Notes: generated by a model from the letters alone, not told the origin. A stretch of 25,336 bases of DNA from Myxococcales bacterium (GCA_003153055.1 PMBV01000320.1:1-25336); one strand, 5' to 3'. Shown: positions 1 to 8,059, numbered from the stretch's first letter. Made by a program: numbers and translations.

Positions 1-479
1 ACCAGATTCACTGGCCCAACCACGACGTTCCCATCGCCGATACCATGGGCGCGCTCGAGAAGCTCAAGGAAGAGGGGAAGATCCGCTCCATCGGCGTGTC
101 GATCCACGATCGACCTCGGGCCGGCCGCCTGGCCGAAGACTCGGTCATCGACCACTTCATGATTCGCTACAACGCCGCGCACCCAGGTGCCGAGCGCGAC
201 ATCTTCCCGCACCTCGGCCGCCGCAACCCCAACGTCGTCGCCTACACCGCGACCTCGTGGAGGAAGCTGCTCAAGAAGCCCAACGGGTGGGACGGCGAGC
301 CGATGACGGCCGGAGATTGCTATCGCTTCTGCCTCTCGAGCTCCCACGTGGACGTCGTCCTCACTGGGCCGGCGAATCAGCGTGAGCTGCTCGAGAACCT
401 CGCTGCCCTCGACAAGGGCCCGCTCTCACCTGAGGAAGACGAGCGAATGCGACGCTTCGGGGCCGTCGTTCACGGGTGA
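1..479 (+). CDS. Aldo/keto reductase, C-terminal part (5' end outside window)
   Basis: The reading frame is open from base 3, before the first ATG at 45, so the gene begins outside the window. The visible part (about 158 residues) starts QIHWPNHDVPIADTMGALEK and continues with LKEEGKIRSIGVS, the usual end of the aldo/keto reductase (AKR) barrel: the helix with the short spacer before the 'GKIRxIGVS' strand. Further on, VVAYTATSW and VDVVLTGPANQRELLENLAAL fit the last strands and the NADPH-binding C-terminal region, where AKRs read 'vlvG..n..ql.eNl.a'. AKRs reduce carbonyl compounds with NAD(P)H in the cytosol; the substrate cannot be read from this part, and the catalytic Asp-Tyr-Lys-His residues lie upstream of the window. 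There are no C-terminal Fe-S cysteines. The gene converges with the minus-strand gene ending at 607, with 127 bp between them and no clear terminator. The family is confident; the substrate is unknown. Confidence 0.85.
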   Translation, partial: QIHWPNHDVPIADTMGALEKLKEEGKIRSIGVSIHDRPRAGRLAEDSVIDHFMIRYNAAHPGAERDIFPHLGRRNPNVVAYTATSWRKLLKKPNGWDGEPMTAGDCYRFCLSSSHVDVVLTGPANQRELLENLAALDKGPLSPEEDERMRRFGAVVHG

Positions 480-606
480 GCCGGGCTCCCGAAGCCCTCA
501 GCGGGAATTGAGCTCCAGAGCAGCCGGAAGGAAGGGCGCTCCCTTGGTCGGAGAGAGGCGACCCGTCCTTCTCGCGCCCGACCTGCCGCCCAGAGCTCGG
601 GCCACC

Positions 607-1251
607 TCACAGTCGCCGAAGGCTCACCGGCATCGGAAGAGCCTTCGGAGCTGGGGCTCCCGCTGGGACGATCAACACCCGACCCGGCTCATCGCAGAGG
701 GTCACCAGTGGCCCAACAGGCTGGAGATAGTAGAGCGAGCGGGGCAACCGGAAGGCGGGCGAGTCATGCAACGTCGCCGCCGGTGCCTGGCGAACGCTCC
801 GGTAGGCCCGCACCACCGGGCGCTCTCTCAGGTGTTCGTGCACCCGCACCGTCACGACCCGCACGTCATTGGCCCCCCATGTCAGCGCCAGGGTCGCGCC
901 ACCCACGCGCTGCTCATTCATCAACGTCATCGCGCCCATCGGCCCCCATGCCGTCACGTCGACCTTCGCGCCCCTCAGCGGCCGCTCGAAGTGCACCTCG
1001 AGCGAGCGCCCACCTTCCCCCAACGTGAGCTCGAACGATGTCCTGCCACCGAACGACTCGGCCCCGGACAGGAACAGCTCGCTGCGCTCGTCGACCACGG
1101 TCACCCACTCGTCGGAGCGGAACTGCGCCACGCCCTCTGGAGCGGCCAGGGCGCGAGCGTCGTCGGGCAGGGCCACCTGCTTCCACCCCGGCGCAGCGTC
1201 GTTCGGCGCGAAGCACGTCGCGGCCACCACCACGGCGATGAAGGGGCTCAT
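607..1251 (-). CDS. Exported protein of unknown function, coupled to the DUF2339-like membrane protein
   Basis: A 214-residue protein with a short hydrophobic N-terminus (MSPFIAVVVAATCFA) that looks like a Sec signal, followed by mostly beta-type sequence: alternating polar and hydrophobic stretches such as WVTVVDERSELFLSG and RSLEVHFERPLRGAKVDVTAW. No transmembrane helix lies in the body. The start at 1251 is one base after the TGA of the upstream gene (1253-1255), so the two are almost certainly co-transcribed and translationally coupled. In other proteobacteria DUF2339 membrane proteins are often followed by DUF3999 secreted proteins; the size, signal and position here resemble that pair, but I cannot confirm the family by eye. 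Its partner is probably the membrane protein before it. Function unknown. Confidence 0.7.
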   Translation of the reverse strand: MSPFIAVVVAATCFAPNDAAPGWKQVALPDDARALAAPEGVAQFRSDEWVTVVDERSELFLSGAESFGGRTSFELTLGEGGRSLEVHFERPLRGAKVDVTAWGPMGAMTLMNEQRVGGATLALTWGANDVRVVTVRVHEHLRERPVVRAYRSVRQAPAATLHDSPAFRLPRSLYYLQPVGPLVTLCDEPGRVLIVPAGAPAPKALPMPVSLRRL

Positions 1252-1252
1252 G

Positions 1253-2008
1253 TCACTTCACCCCCGAGTTGAGGCGACGCACCATGGCCGCCGACGCCAG
1301 GAGCACGGCCCCTCCCACCGCCAACGCGCCGACGCGGAGCAGCCCGTCGAGGTGCGTGGTGTCGTAGACGAGGAGCTTGGCGACGGCGGCCGCGAGCACC
1401 AGGAAGCCCGCGTCACGGATCTCGGTCGCTCGCCGGCTTCGACCATGGAGCACCAACCCGACACCAGCGAAGAGCCACCCCAGTGACAGCAAGGCCCGCC
1501 GGGCCACGAAGCCCTGGAGCGAGAGATCCGACGCGTCGAAGATCTGAAAGTACAGCGCGAAGGAGCTCACCAACCCGGACACCGCGACTCCGTGCCACGA
1601 GAGCAGCCGGTGCCAGCGAGCTTGGGTCGACTCCAGCGCGGGCCCACGCCGCTCGAGCATCGCGAGCCCGATCGCCGCGCCGAAGGACACCACCAGGCCG
1701 ACGAGCAGCAGCGGCTCGCGCGAAGCGCCGTACCACAGCGCCCCCACCCCGGTCGCCCCGAGCAACAGCGCCGGCCCCACCAGCGGCACCTTGAGCCGCG
1801 CCAACACCGAGGCTCCCACCGCCGCGCCAGCCGCGCCCAGCACCACCACCACCTCGGCGGGCACCTCGAGCTCCCGCCACAGGAACACCGCTGCGAGCGC
1901 CAGCAGCGCCGCCCCGGCGTAGCCCAGCACGTTCGTCTCGAGCTTCTCCACCTCGACGTGGCGCCTCACCACCGGCTGCGCCTCACCTTGAGTCGTCTTC
2001 CCGTTCAT
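1253..2008 (-). CDS. Polytopic membrane protein, DUF2339-like (short form)
   Basis: A 251-residue protein with about seven or eight hydrophobic segments (for example residues 28-45, 54-70, 78-95, 100-118, 138-158, 172-188 and 198-245). The soluble N-terminus is about 25 residues. The C-terminal part, with an Arg-rich loop, then DAGFLVLAAAVAKLLVYDTTHLDGLLRVGALAVGGAVLL, fits the end of DUF2339 membrane proteins, where a 'K..l.D...ld.l.Ri' loop precedes the last helix. Typical DUF2339 proteins are several hundred residues longer, so this would be a reduced version; that assignment is by eye. The start at 2008 is fixed by a strong ribosome binding site, GAGGAGG on the minus strand at 2013-2019, four bases upstream. 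It heads a two-gene unit with the exported protein ending at 607. Its role is not known. Confidence 0.75.
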   Translation of the reverse strand: MNGKTTQGEAQPVVRRHVEVEKLETNVLGYAGAALLALAAVFLWRELEVPAEVVVVLGAAGAAVGASVLARLKVPLVGPALLLGATGVGALWYGASREPLLLVGLVVSFGAAIGLAMLERRGPALESTQARWHRLLSWHGVAVSGLVSSFALYFQIFDASDLSLQGFVARRALLSLGWLFAGVGLVLHGRSRRATEIRDAGFLVLAAAVAKLLVYDTTHLDGLLRVGALAVGGAVLLASAAMVRRLNSGVK

Positions 2009-2122
2009 GCTGCCTCCTCATCTGGTCCGAAGGCAGTATCGGCCCGGGTGGTGAGCGGCGAAGGGGCCCCGGGAGGAAGCCCCAAGGACTGTGTGTGGCA
2101 ACCGCGTGGCTGCGGGAGTCGC

Positions 2123-3568
2123 TCAGGCTGGGGGCGACGGCACGAGCACCCGAAAGGTCGCACCTTGGCCAGGCTCAGCAGACAGCAGGTGAACCGAGCC
2201 CTGGTGGGCCAGCGCGACCGACTGCACGACCGACAGGCCCAGCCCCATACCCGGTGGCTCGCCAGGTGGCCTGGCCGTGAAGAAGCGCCGAAACACCTTG
2301 TCTCGATTGCCTGGCGAGACCCCGGGGCCGAAGTCGACGACGTCGGTGACCAGCCCCTCGCCGGTTCGTCGCACCTCGACCCGCACCCTGCGCTCGGTCG
2401 ACGGCTGGATCAACGCGTTGTCGAGCAGGTTGCGCACCAGCCGCGCCCAGGCCTCGGCCACCACGTGCACCCTGCCCACGCCCTCCCCCACCTCGAGCTC
2501 GAAGACCCACCCGGCGTGCTGGGGATCGCCACGGTAGGTGTCGAGCAACGCCTCGAGCCACGGGCCCAGCTCGAATTCGTCGCGCGGCGCCTCGGCCAGG
2601 GTGGTGTCGAGCCTCACCTCCGCCACCAAGGCCTCGGTGGTGCGCTGGAGCCTCGCCACCGCGTCGTGAATGGTCGCGTGCAGCGCCTGCCGCTTCTCGA
2701 GCGAGGGATCGCTCGTCGTCGCCATGAGCTCGGAGGCTGCCTCGATCGTGGCCAATGGGTTCTTCAGCTCGTGAGCGAGGTCGCCGGCCAACTGCACCGT
2801 CTGGGCCCGGCGCGCCTCCAGCGACCGAGCGAGCTCGTTGAAGGCTCGAGCCACCTGGCCGAACTCGTCCTCCCGGGCCAGGAGCGGCGGGTCGGCGATG
2901 GCCCGCGCTGGGTACCCTCGCGCCCCGGCGGCCAGACGCTCGAGCGGCGAGACGAGGCGACGCCCCAAGACCACCACGATGAGGAGCGCCACGACCAGCT
3001 GGATGAGGACCAGCTTGACAACCTGGTTGCGCACCAGGAGGAGCTGCCGCACCCCGCGATGGTTGGCTCGCTCGAGGAGCAGCACCGAGCCGTCGGGGAG
3101 CGTCTGGGCCCAGCTGACCACCAGCGATTGGCCTCCCTCCGAGGTGCGGCTGATGCCCACCGGAGCACCAACACGGGCGCGCAGCACCTCCTCTCGCATC
3201 GAAGGGCTGCCCAGGTTCGTGTCGAGGGCCTCGAGCGGCTCCACCCGGCTGCCGCCGCCGAACACCGAGAGCACGGCCTCGAAGGTGCCCCCGAGGAGCG
3301 AGAACCCCTGCGCGTCGCCGGGGTTGTTCGAGTCGAAGGAGACGACGCCATCGGGCCCCACCCGCCTCAGCCAGAGCCGCTCGCGGTGGGCGAGCGCTCG
3401 CCAGGCCTCCGGGGGCTCGGCCGCCGCCCTCACCGCCAGCCGCTCGAAGAGGGAGAGATCGCCCGCTACCAACACCCGCTCGTAGACCCAGGCCACCGAG
3501 AGCAACACGAAGGGTAACAGCACGATCACCGCGGTGACGGCCACGATGGTGGTGCGGGCAGTGCGCAT
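2123..3568 (-). CDS. Membrane sensor histidine kinase (HAMP, HisKA, HATPase)
   Basis: A 481-residue sensor kinase of a two-component system in the inner membrane. In order: membrane helix 1 (about 8-27), a periplasmic sensor region of about 155 residues, membrane helix 2 (183-202), a HAMP linker (about 203-255), the dimerisation/phosphotransfer domain with H-box LAGDLAHELKNPLATIE (phospho-His 266), and the ATPase domain with N-box LVRNLLDNAL (Asn 380 and 384), G1 box DFGPG (412-416), F box KVFRRFF and G2 box GMGLGLS (440-446). All catalytic boxes are intact. The frame stays open for another 84 codons upstream, but the start at 3568 is chosen because it gives the MRTARTT membrane start and because its ATG shares one base with the TGA of the regulator gene (TGATG), the usual coupled arrangement. 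The partner is the OmpR-type regulator directly upstream. The periplasmic domain has no motif I recognise, so the signal is unknown. Confidence 0.95.
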   Translation of the reverse strand: MRTARTTIVAVTAVIVLLPFVLLSVAWVYERVLVAGDLSLFERLAVRAAAEPPEAWRALAHRERLWLRRVGPDGVVSFDSNNPGDAQGFSLLGGTFEAVLSVFGGGSRVEPLEALDTNLGSPSMREEVLRARVGAPVGISRTSEGGQSLVVSWAQTLPDGSVLLLERANHRGVRQLLLVRNQVVKLVLIQLVVALLIVVVLGRRLVSPLERLAAGARGYPARAIADPPLLAREDEFGQVARAFNELARSLEARRAQTVQLAGDLAHELKNPLATIEAASELMATTSDPSLEKRQALHATIHDAVARLQRTTEALVAEVRLDTTLAEAPRDEFELGPWLEALLDTYRGDPQHAGWVFELEVGEGVGRVHVVAEAWARLVRNLLDNALIQPSTERRVRVEVRRTGEGLVTDVVDFGPGVSPGNRDKVFRRFFTARPPGEPPGMGLGLSVVQSVALAHQGSVHLLSAEPGQGATFRVLVPSPPA

Positions 3569-4269
3569 CAAGCCCCCGCCTTGAGCCGGTAGCCGACGCC
3601 CACCACCGTCTCGATGGCGTCGAAGGCCGGGTCGATGGCGTGCAGCTTCTGGCGAATACGCTTGATGAAGGTGTCGATGGTGCGCTCGGTGATGACGACG
3701 TCGTCGCCGCGGGCGAGATCGATGAGGCGCTCGCGGCTCAGCACGAAGCCTCGGTGGCGAACCAGCGCCACCAGCACCAGGAACTCCGAGCGGGTCAGGG
3801 TTGCCGGCGCGTCCTTCCACGTCACCGAAAACCGGCCGGTGTCGATGGAGAGTGGCCCCGCCTGGAGCACCTCGCCCAGCGGCGCCGGCGCCTCGGACCC
3901 CGGTGCGCTCCGCCGGAGCACCGCGCGAATGCGGGCCACCAGCTCGCGGGTGCTGAAAGGCTTGGCAACATAGTCATCGGCGCCGGTCTCGAGCCCGGTG
4001 ATGCGGTCGACCTCGTCGGCGCGTGAGGTGAGGAAGACGATGGGCACCTTGGAGACCGGCCGCAGCCTCCGGCACACCTCGAGCCCGTCGAGCTCGGGCA
4101 TCAACACGTCGAGGACGACCAGGTCGAACGAGCCGGCAAGGAAGGTGGTCAGACCTTCCCGGCCGTCGCGCGCGGTGACCACGTCGAAGCCCTCCTCGGT
4201 CAGCGCCCGGGTGAGCACTCCCACGAGCGCCGAGTCATCATCAACCACGAGCAGCGATGGCCTGGCCAT
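3568..4269 (-). CDS. OmpR/PhoB-family response regulator
   Basis: A 233-residue DNA-binding regulator. The receiver domain (about 1-120) has the acidic pair in LLVVDDD (10-12), the phosphorylation site Asp 54 in [13 protein letters not shown], Thr 81 and Lys 103 (VAKPFS). A winged-helix domain (about 137-232) follows, with the typical [22 protein letters not shown] and [15 protein letters not shown] segments and the closing VGVGYRL. It should be phosphorylated by the kinase encoded next (2123-3568) and bind DNA as a dimer. The regulator is the first gene of the pair. No clear ribosome binding site precedes the ATG at 4269, so translation may be leaderless or weak. The 124-bp divergent region upstream carries a perfect 10-bp inverted repeat (4293-4302 with 4348-4357), a candidate operator. 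The target genes are unknown. Confidence 0.95.
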   Translation of the reverse strand: MARPSLLVVDDDSALVGVLTRALTEEGFDVVTARDGREGLTTFLAGSFDLVVLDVLMPELDGLEVCRRLRPVSKVPIVFLTSRADEVDRITGLETGADDYVAKPFSTRELVARIRAVLRRSAPGSEAPAPLGEVLQAGPLSIDTGRFSVTWKDAPATLTRSEFLVLVALVRHRGFVLSRERLIDLARGDDVVITERTIDTFIKRIRQKLHAIDPAFDAIETVVGVGYRLKAGA

Positions 4270-4292
4270 CGGGCTACTGTTGCGCAGAAGTG

Positions 4293-4357
4293 CTCCAGGT
4301 GCGACGTCGACGTGCCTGGGGTCGCCAATGCCCCGGCGCGCCAGCGGGCACCTGGAG
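4293..4357. promoter_or_regulatory. Divergent control region with a 10-bp perfect inverted repeat
   Basis: CTCCAGGTGC at 4293-4302 is repeated in inverse as GCACCTGGAG at 4348-4357, with 45 bases between. Allowing one mismatch the match extends to 13 positions (4290-4302 against 4348-4360). The pair lies between the starts of two divergent genes: the OmpR-type regulator (start 4269) and the single-domain regulator (start 4394). A small palindrome CGACGTCG (4302-4309) lies just inside the left arm. The spacing of the half-site centres is about 55 bp, so two separate binding sites for one protein are more likely than one short operator; a long stem-loop is also possible. Autoregulation by the OmpR-type protein is an inference. 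Confidence 0.45.
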
Positions 4358-4376
4358 TACAGTGTGCTCGGTTGTC

Positions 4377-4384
4377 AAAGGAGG
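4377..4384 (+). promoter_or_regulatory. Strong ribosome binding site fixing the start at 4394
   Basis: AAAGGAGG lies nine bases before ATG 4394 and is a near-perfect match to the 16S anti-Shine-Dalgarno sequence. It excludes the longer in-frame reading that would start at 3998 inside the opposite gene. Confidence 0.85.
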
Positions 4385-4393
4385 AAAACGAGC

Positions 4394-4840
4394 ATGAGCG
4401 CGCACGACGAGGTCGAGATCTTGCTGGTGGAGGACAACCCCACCGACGCCGAGCTGACAATGGAGGCCTTGCGGGAAGCCAAACTGGTCAATCACCTCGT
4501 CTGGGTGAAAGACGGCGCCGAGGCCCTGGACTTCATCTTCCGGAAGGGGGCCTATGCTGACCGTCTGGCGGGCACCTTTCCCAGCGTCATCCTCCTCGAT
4601 CTCCGCCTCCCGAAGGTCGATGGGCTCGAGGTGCTCCAACGGCTCAAGGCCGATGAGCAGACTCGGAGGATACCGGTGGTGGTGCTGACCTCCTCCAACG
4701 AGGATCGAGACATCTTGCGGAGCTACGAGCACGGAGTGAACAGCTTCGTGAGCAAGCCGGTGGGGTTCGAGGAGTTCGCCCGGGTGGTCGCGCAGCTCGG
4801 CATGTACTGGCTGTTGATCAACCACTCCCCCAGTAAGTGA
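4394..4840 (+). CDS. Single-domain response regulator, Rcp1/CheY-like
   Basis: A 148-residue receiver domain without output domain. Acidic pair Glu 13-Asp 14 in [17 protein letters not shown], phosphorylation site Asp 69 ([13 protein letters not shown]), Thr 99/Ser 100 and Lys 121 ([11 protein letters not shown]). The sequence features VEDNPx[14 protein letters not shown] and the late [33 protein letters not shown] are those of the Rcp1 group, first known as the partners of cyanobacterial phytochrome kinases and common with hybrid or GAF/PAS kinases elsewhere. No such kinase lies in this window, so the phosphodonor is elsewhere. The TGA overlaps the start of the metallophosphoesterase gene (TGATG), so the two are made together. 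Output must be by protein-protein contact; control of the phosphoesterase is a possible but unproven idea. Confidence 0.93.
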   Translation: MSAHDEVEILLVEDNPTDAELTMEALREAKLVNHLVWVKDGAEALDFIFRKGAYADRLAGTFPSVILLDLRLPKVDGLEVLQRLKADEQTRRIPVVVLTSSNEDRDILRSYEHGVNSFVSKPVGFEEFARVVAQLGMYWLLINHSPSK

Positions 4841-5865
4841 TGCACGGCCAGCCGGAGTCGAAGGTCGAGAACCCAGGCGCGCTCTCGGCGCGAATGCTGT
4901 GGGCGACCAACCGATTCTGGATGGAGACCGCGAACATCAAGACCAAGCGCTGGGGCGGCAAGGGCCCCCACCACTGGTACGTGCTGCTGTACATGATGAA
5001 GGCCTTCGAGTGGCTCTTGCGCGTCACCGGGCGCTACCGACAGGGCACCCAGAACGCCGAGCGCCTCGAGGTGAGGGAGCTGGAGCTCACCTTCGCCCAG
5101 CTCCCGCCGGCCTTCGAGGGCCTCACCATCATGCACCTGAGCGACCTTCACCTCGACGGCATGCCAGGCCTGCCGGAAAGGGTGAGCGCGATGGTTCGCG
5201 GTCACGAGGTCGACCTGGCGGTGCTGACCGGTGACTACCGCACCGAGCTCCACGGGCCGATTCGAGCGACCATCGAAGGGCTCGAGGTGATCGCCCGGGC
5301 CATTCGGGCCCGCGAGGGCATCGTGGGCATCCTCGGCAACCACGACGACTGTCACATGGTGGCGCCGATGGAGGCGATGGGCATTCGCATGCTCATCAAC
5401 GAGCGGCTGGTGCTCGAGCGCGGAGGCCAGCGTCTCCAGGTCATCGGCACCGACGACGTTCACTACTACTACACGGACCAGGCGCTCCACGCCCTCGAGC
5501 ACGCCGCCGACGCCTTCACCATCGCGCTGGTGCATTCCCCCGAGCTCTTCGACGTGGCCGAGAAGCTCGGCGTGGCGCTCTACCTCTGTGGCCATACGCA
5601 CGGTGGCCAGGTGTGTCTGCCGGGTGGCACTCCCCTCATCAAGCACCTCTCCCGCGGCCACGCCTACTACCGGGGTGCCTGGCGTCACGGAGCCATGCAG
5701 GGCATCACGTCGTCCGGCGTGGGGACCTCGGGCATCCCCGTGCGATTCAATACCGTGGCCGAGATTCTCGTGCTCCGGCTCCACGGCTCGGTGAACGAGT
5801 CCAGCACGCTGGCTCCGAGCAAGTCATCATCTGGCACCGGGAAGGCCGCCCTCGACCTGGAGTGA
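4840..5865 (+). CDS. Calcineurin-like metallophosphoesterase (YkuE/YaeI type)
   Basis: A 341-residue protein with all metal-ligand blocks of the calcineurin-like phosphoesterase fold: SDLHLDG (Asp 102, His 104), LTGDYR (Asp 132), GILGNHDD (Asn 167, His 168), LVHSPE (His 232) and LCGHTHGGQ (His 252, His 254). The GHTHGGQ block and overall size match the YkuE/YaeI branch, whose members cleave phosphodiesters or lipid-linked pyrophosphates near the membrane. Residues 1-90 form an extra N-terminal part with an amphipathic/hydrophobic stretch (WYVLLYMMKAFEWLLRV, 47-63) that may touch the membrane. The ATG at 4840 shares a base with the preceding stop; a GTG one codon earlier (4837) is also possible. 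The last about 25 residues are low-complexity Ser/Lys. The substrate is not known. Coupling to a receiver-domain gene is unusual. Confidence 0.9.
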   Translation: MHGQPESKVENPGALSARMLWATNRFWMETANIKTKRWGGKGPHHWYVLLYMMKAFEWLLRVTGRYRQGTQNAERLEVRELELTFAQLPPAFEGLTIMHLSDLHLDGMPGLPERVSAMVRGHEVDLAVLTGDYRTELHGPIRATIEGLEVIARAIRAREGIVGILGNHDDCHMVAPMEAMGIRMLINERLVLERGGQRLQVIGTDDVHYYYTDQALHALEHAADAFTIALVHSPELFDVAEKLGVALYLCGHTHGGQVCLPGGTPLIKHLSRGHAYYRGAWRHGAMQGITSSGVGTSGIPVRFNTVAEILVLRLHGSVNESSTLAPSKSSSGTGKAALDLE

Positions 5866-5935
5866 TGGGCGGGGCCCCTCGCCTTTCTGGCCGCCCACTC
5901 GTACGGTGTCATCACTCCGCACTCCGAGGTGAGCC

Positions 5936-7483
5936 ATGGGCACGTCCTCGATTCCTGTTGGCCCCGACTTCGGGCTCGGCGTGGCGCTGGCCGAGCTGCC
6001 CCAAGAGGTCTCGGTCGTGGGCCGCTTCGGAGAGCAAGGGGTGCTGCTGGTGAGGCGAGGCGACCAGGTGTTCGCCGTCTCGTCGGTCTGCAGTCACTCC
6101 TCGGGGCCTCTGGGTGAAGGGCTGGTGGTGGGTGAGACCGTGCGCTGCCCCTGGCACCACGCCAGCTTCTCCCTGACCACGGGCGCCGCGGTGACGCCTC
6201 CGGCGCTGGGGCCCATCTCGTGCTTCGAGGTCGAGGTCCGGCAAGGCCGGGTGCGCGTGGTGGGTTCGCGAAAGCCGGGCCCTTCGCCCTCGGCGGCGGC
6301 GAGCGAGCTCCAGTCGGTCGTGATCGTCGGGGGTGGCGCCGCGGGGGCAGCGGCCGCCGAGATGCTTCGGCGCGAGGGCTTCAGGGGTGACGTCGTGCTG
6401 GTCAGCGGAGACACGGACCTCCCGGTGGATCGCCCCAACCTGTCCAAGGACTACCTCGCTGGCACGGCGCAGGAGGAGTGGATGCCTCTGCGCAGCGTCG
6501 AGGCCTGGAAGGCCCTCGGGGTCACGCTCAAGCTGGGCCGACAAGTGCTCAGGGCCTCGCTCAATGCTCGATACGTCGAGCTCGACACCGGCGAGCGAAT
6601 CGGGTGGGACCGGCTGATTCTCGCCACCGGCGCCGAGCCAGTGCGCCTCTCGATTCCCGGGGCACAGCGGCCGTCGGTTCGCGCGCTGCGTACCTGGGCC
6701 GACGCGAGGGCCATCATCGGCGCCGCGCTGCTGGCCCGGAGGGCCGTGGTCGTCGGGGCGAGCTTCATCGGGCTCGAGGTGGCGGCCTCCCTGGTGACCC
6801 GGGGTCTCGAGGTGCACGTGGTCGCTCCAGATGCTCGGCCTCTCGAGCGGGTGCTTGGGCCCGAGCTGGGGGCCTTCATTCAGCGGCTCCACGCGGAGAA
6901 GGGCGTTCGTTTTCACCTGGGCTTGACTCCCACAGAGATCGACGCGACCGGGGTGGTGCTGTCCGACGGCTCGCGGGTCGACGCCGAGCTGGTGGTGACG
7001 GGCGTCGGCGTCAAGCCCTCGCTGGCGCTCGCCCAGGAGCTCGGCCTCGCGGTGGACCGCGGTGTGTTGGTGAACGAGCACCTCGAGACCTCGGCCCCAG
7101 GGGTCTTCGCGGCGGGAGACATCGCCCGCTACCCTGACTCACGGTTCGGAGGCTCGCTGAGGGTCGAGCACTGGCAGTCGGCGTTGGCGCAGGGCCAGGT
7201 CGCCGCGCGCAACGTGCTGGGTCAGCGCGTTCCGTTTCGCACCGTGCCCTTCTTCTGGAGCCAGCACTACGAGGTTCCCATCAACTACGTCGGTCACGCC
7301 GAGGGGTGGGATCGCATCGACCTCGCCGGGAGCCTCGAGGCCAAGGACGCCGCGCTGGCCTACCGCCGCCAGGGTCGAACGCTGGCAGTGGCCACGGTGT
7401 TCCGCGATGGTGTGAGCCTCGAGGCAGAGGCGGCCTTCGAGCGGGGCGACGAGGCGGCCCTGGCGCGCCTGGTACCACGCTGA
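5936..7483 (+). CDS. Rieske-domain NAD(P)H-dependent FAD oxidoreductase (AIFL/ferredoxin-reductase type)
   Basis: A 515-residue cytosolic flavoprotein with a fused Rieske domain. Residues 14-112 hold the Rieske [2Fe-2S] centre: Cys 52-x-His 54 and Cys 71-x-x-His 74 (CPWHH). Then comes a pyridine nucleotide-disulfide reductase fold: FAD-binding GGGAAG (132-137), the mid ATG motif (230-232), a second dinucleotide fold VVVGASFIGLE (271-281) for NAD(P)H, and the FAD-binding FAAGDIA (391-397). The C-terminal 100 residues match the reductase C-terminal domain of AIFM3/AIFL and of ferredoxin/rubredoxin reductases. It has no disulfide CxxC of the glutathione-reductase kind. Electrons should pass from NAD(P)H via FAD to the Rieske centre or to an outside acceptor; the partner is not encoded nearby. 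GAGG at 5926-5929 is the ribosome binding site. A weak hairpin (GGGCGG 5867-5872 with CCGCCC 5891-5896) lies between it and the upstream gene. Confidence 0.92.
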   Translation: MGTSSIPVGPDFGLGVALAELPQEVSVVGRFGEQGVLLVRRGDQVFAVSSVCSHSSGPLGEGLVVGETVRCPWHHASFSLTTGAAVTPPALGPISCFEVEVRQGRVRVVGSRKPGPSPSAAASELQSVVIVGGGAAGAAAAEMLRREGFRGDVVLVSGDTDLPVDRPNLSKDYLAGTAQEEWMPLRSVEAWKALGVTLKLGRQVLRASLNARYVELDTGERIGWDRLILATGAEPVRLSIPGAQRPSVRALRTWADARAIIGAALLARRAVVVGASFIGLEVAASLVTRGLEVHVVAPDARPLERVLGPELGAFIQRLHAEKGVRFHLGLTPTEIDATGVVLSDGSRVDAELVVTGVGVKPSLALAQELGLAVDRGVLVNEHLETSAPGVFAAGDIARYPDSRFGGSLRVEHWQSALAQGQVAARNVLGQRVPFRTVPFFWSQHYEVPINYVGHAEGWDRIDLAGSLEAKDAALAYRRQGRTLAVATVFRDGVSLEAEAAFERGDEAALARLVPR

Positions 7484-7551
7484 TCATGGAGGCACTGACG
7501 TCGTTTCTCGTTGCTCACGCTCGACGCCCAATTCGAGTACGGAGCGGGGAG

Positions 7552-8049
7552 ATGTCCCGAACTGACTCCTCGGTGGAGCGCGTCTTCGTCGCCCTGGGCA
7601 CCAACCTGGGCGATCGGCTTCTCAACCTCGACGAGGCGGTGCGGCGAGTGAGCCGGCTCGACGACGTGCGCGTCGTGGCGCGTGGCCCGGTCCTCGACAC
7701 GGCGCCCCTCGTCGAGCCGTCGGACCCGTTCCCCCAGCCCCGCTACCTCAACAGCGTCATCGAGCTGGACACCTGGCGCTCGCCTCGGTCGCTCCTCGAG
7801 GCCCTGCTGGCCGTGGAGCGAAGCATGGGGCGCGTGCGCAGCACCCGGTGGGCCCCGCGGATCATCGATCTCGATCTCCTGCTGTTCGGCGAGCGCATCC
7901 TCGACGAGTTGGGCCTCCAGCTCCCCCACCCAGGCCTCGCGTCTCGCCGCTTCGCCCTCGAGCCCCTCGTCGCGCTGGCGCCCGGGCTCCGGCACCCCTC
8001 GAACGGCCAGCCTCTTCGGGTGCTGCTCGAAAGGCTGCCGGCGTGCTAG
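7552..8049 (+). CDS. folK: 2-amino-4-hydroxy-6-hydroxymethyldihydropteridine pyrophosphokinase
   Basis: A 165-residue HPPK, which moves pyrophosphate from ATP to 6-hydroxymethyl-dihydropterin in folate synthesis. Seen: VFVALGTNLGDR at 11-22 (the family's GSNLGDR start), the pterin loop around RYLNSVIEL (64-72), the catalytic block RSTRWAPRIIDLDLLLFG with the two Mg-binding Asp (106, 108), and LPHPGLASRRFALEPLVALAP (125-144). Length fits the usual 160-180. The start at 7552 puts ten residues before the first strand; an in-frame ATG at 7486 would add 22 unconserved residues and is not preferred. The stop is ten bases before the GTG of the next gene, so the two are probably co-transcribed. With the pabAB gene and the possible pabC gene 3 kb downstream it suggests that folate genes are loosely grouped here. 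Confidence 0.95.
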   Translation: MSRTDSSVERVFVALGTNLGDRLLNLDEAVRRVSRLDDVRVVARGPVLDTAPLVEPSDPFPQPRYLNSVIELDTWRSPRSLLEALLAVERSMGRVRSTRWAPRIIDLDLLLFGERILDELGLQLPHPGLASRRFALEPLVALAPGLRHPSNGQPLRVLLERLPAC

Positions 8050-8059
8050 TCAAGCCACC

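Noticed and set aside
1592..3517. 641-codon open frame on the plus strand
   Set aside because: It lies opposite the histidine kinase and membrane-protein genes, is full of Arg/His/Pro/Gln and has no domain; typical antisense shadow in GC-rich DNA.
3569..3820. 84-codon N-terminal extension of the histidine kinase
   Set aside because: It runs inside the regulator gene, is Arg/His/Pro-rich, and the TGATG-coupled ATG at 3568 gives a proper first membrane helix.
4723..5784. 353-codon minus-strand frame opposite the metallophosphoesterase
   Set aside because: All phosphoesterase motifs are on the plus strand; the reverse reading is His/Arg-rich and has no family features.
5867..5896. GGGCGG/CCGCCC hairpin after the metallophosphoesterase as terminator
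   Set aside because: Only six pairs with an 18-base loop and no T-run; common by chance at this GC content.
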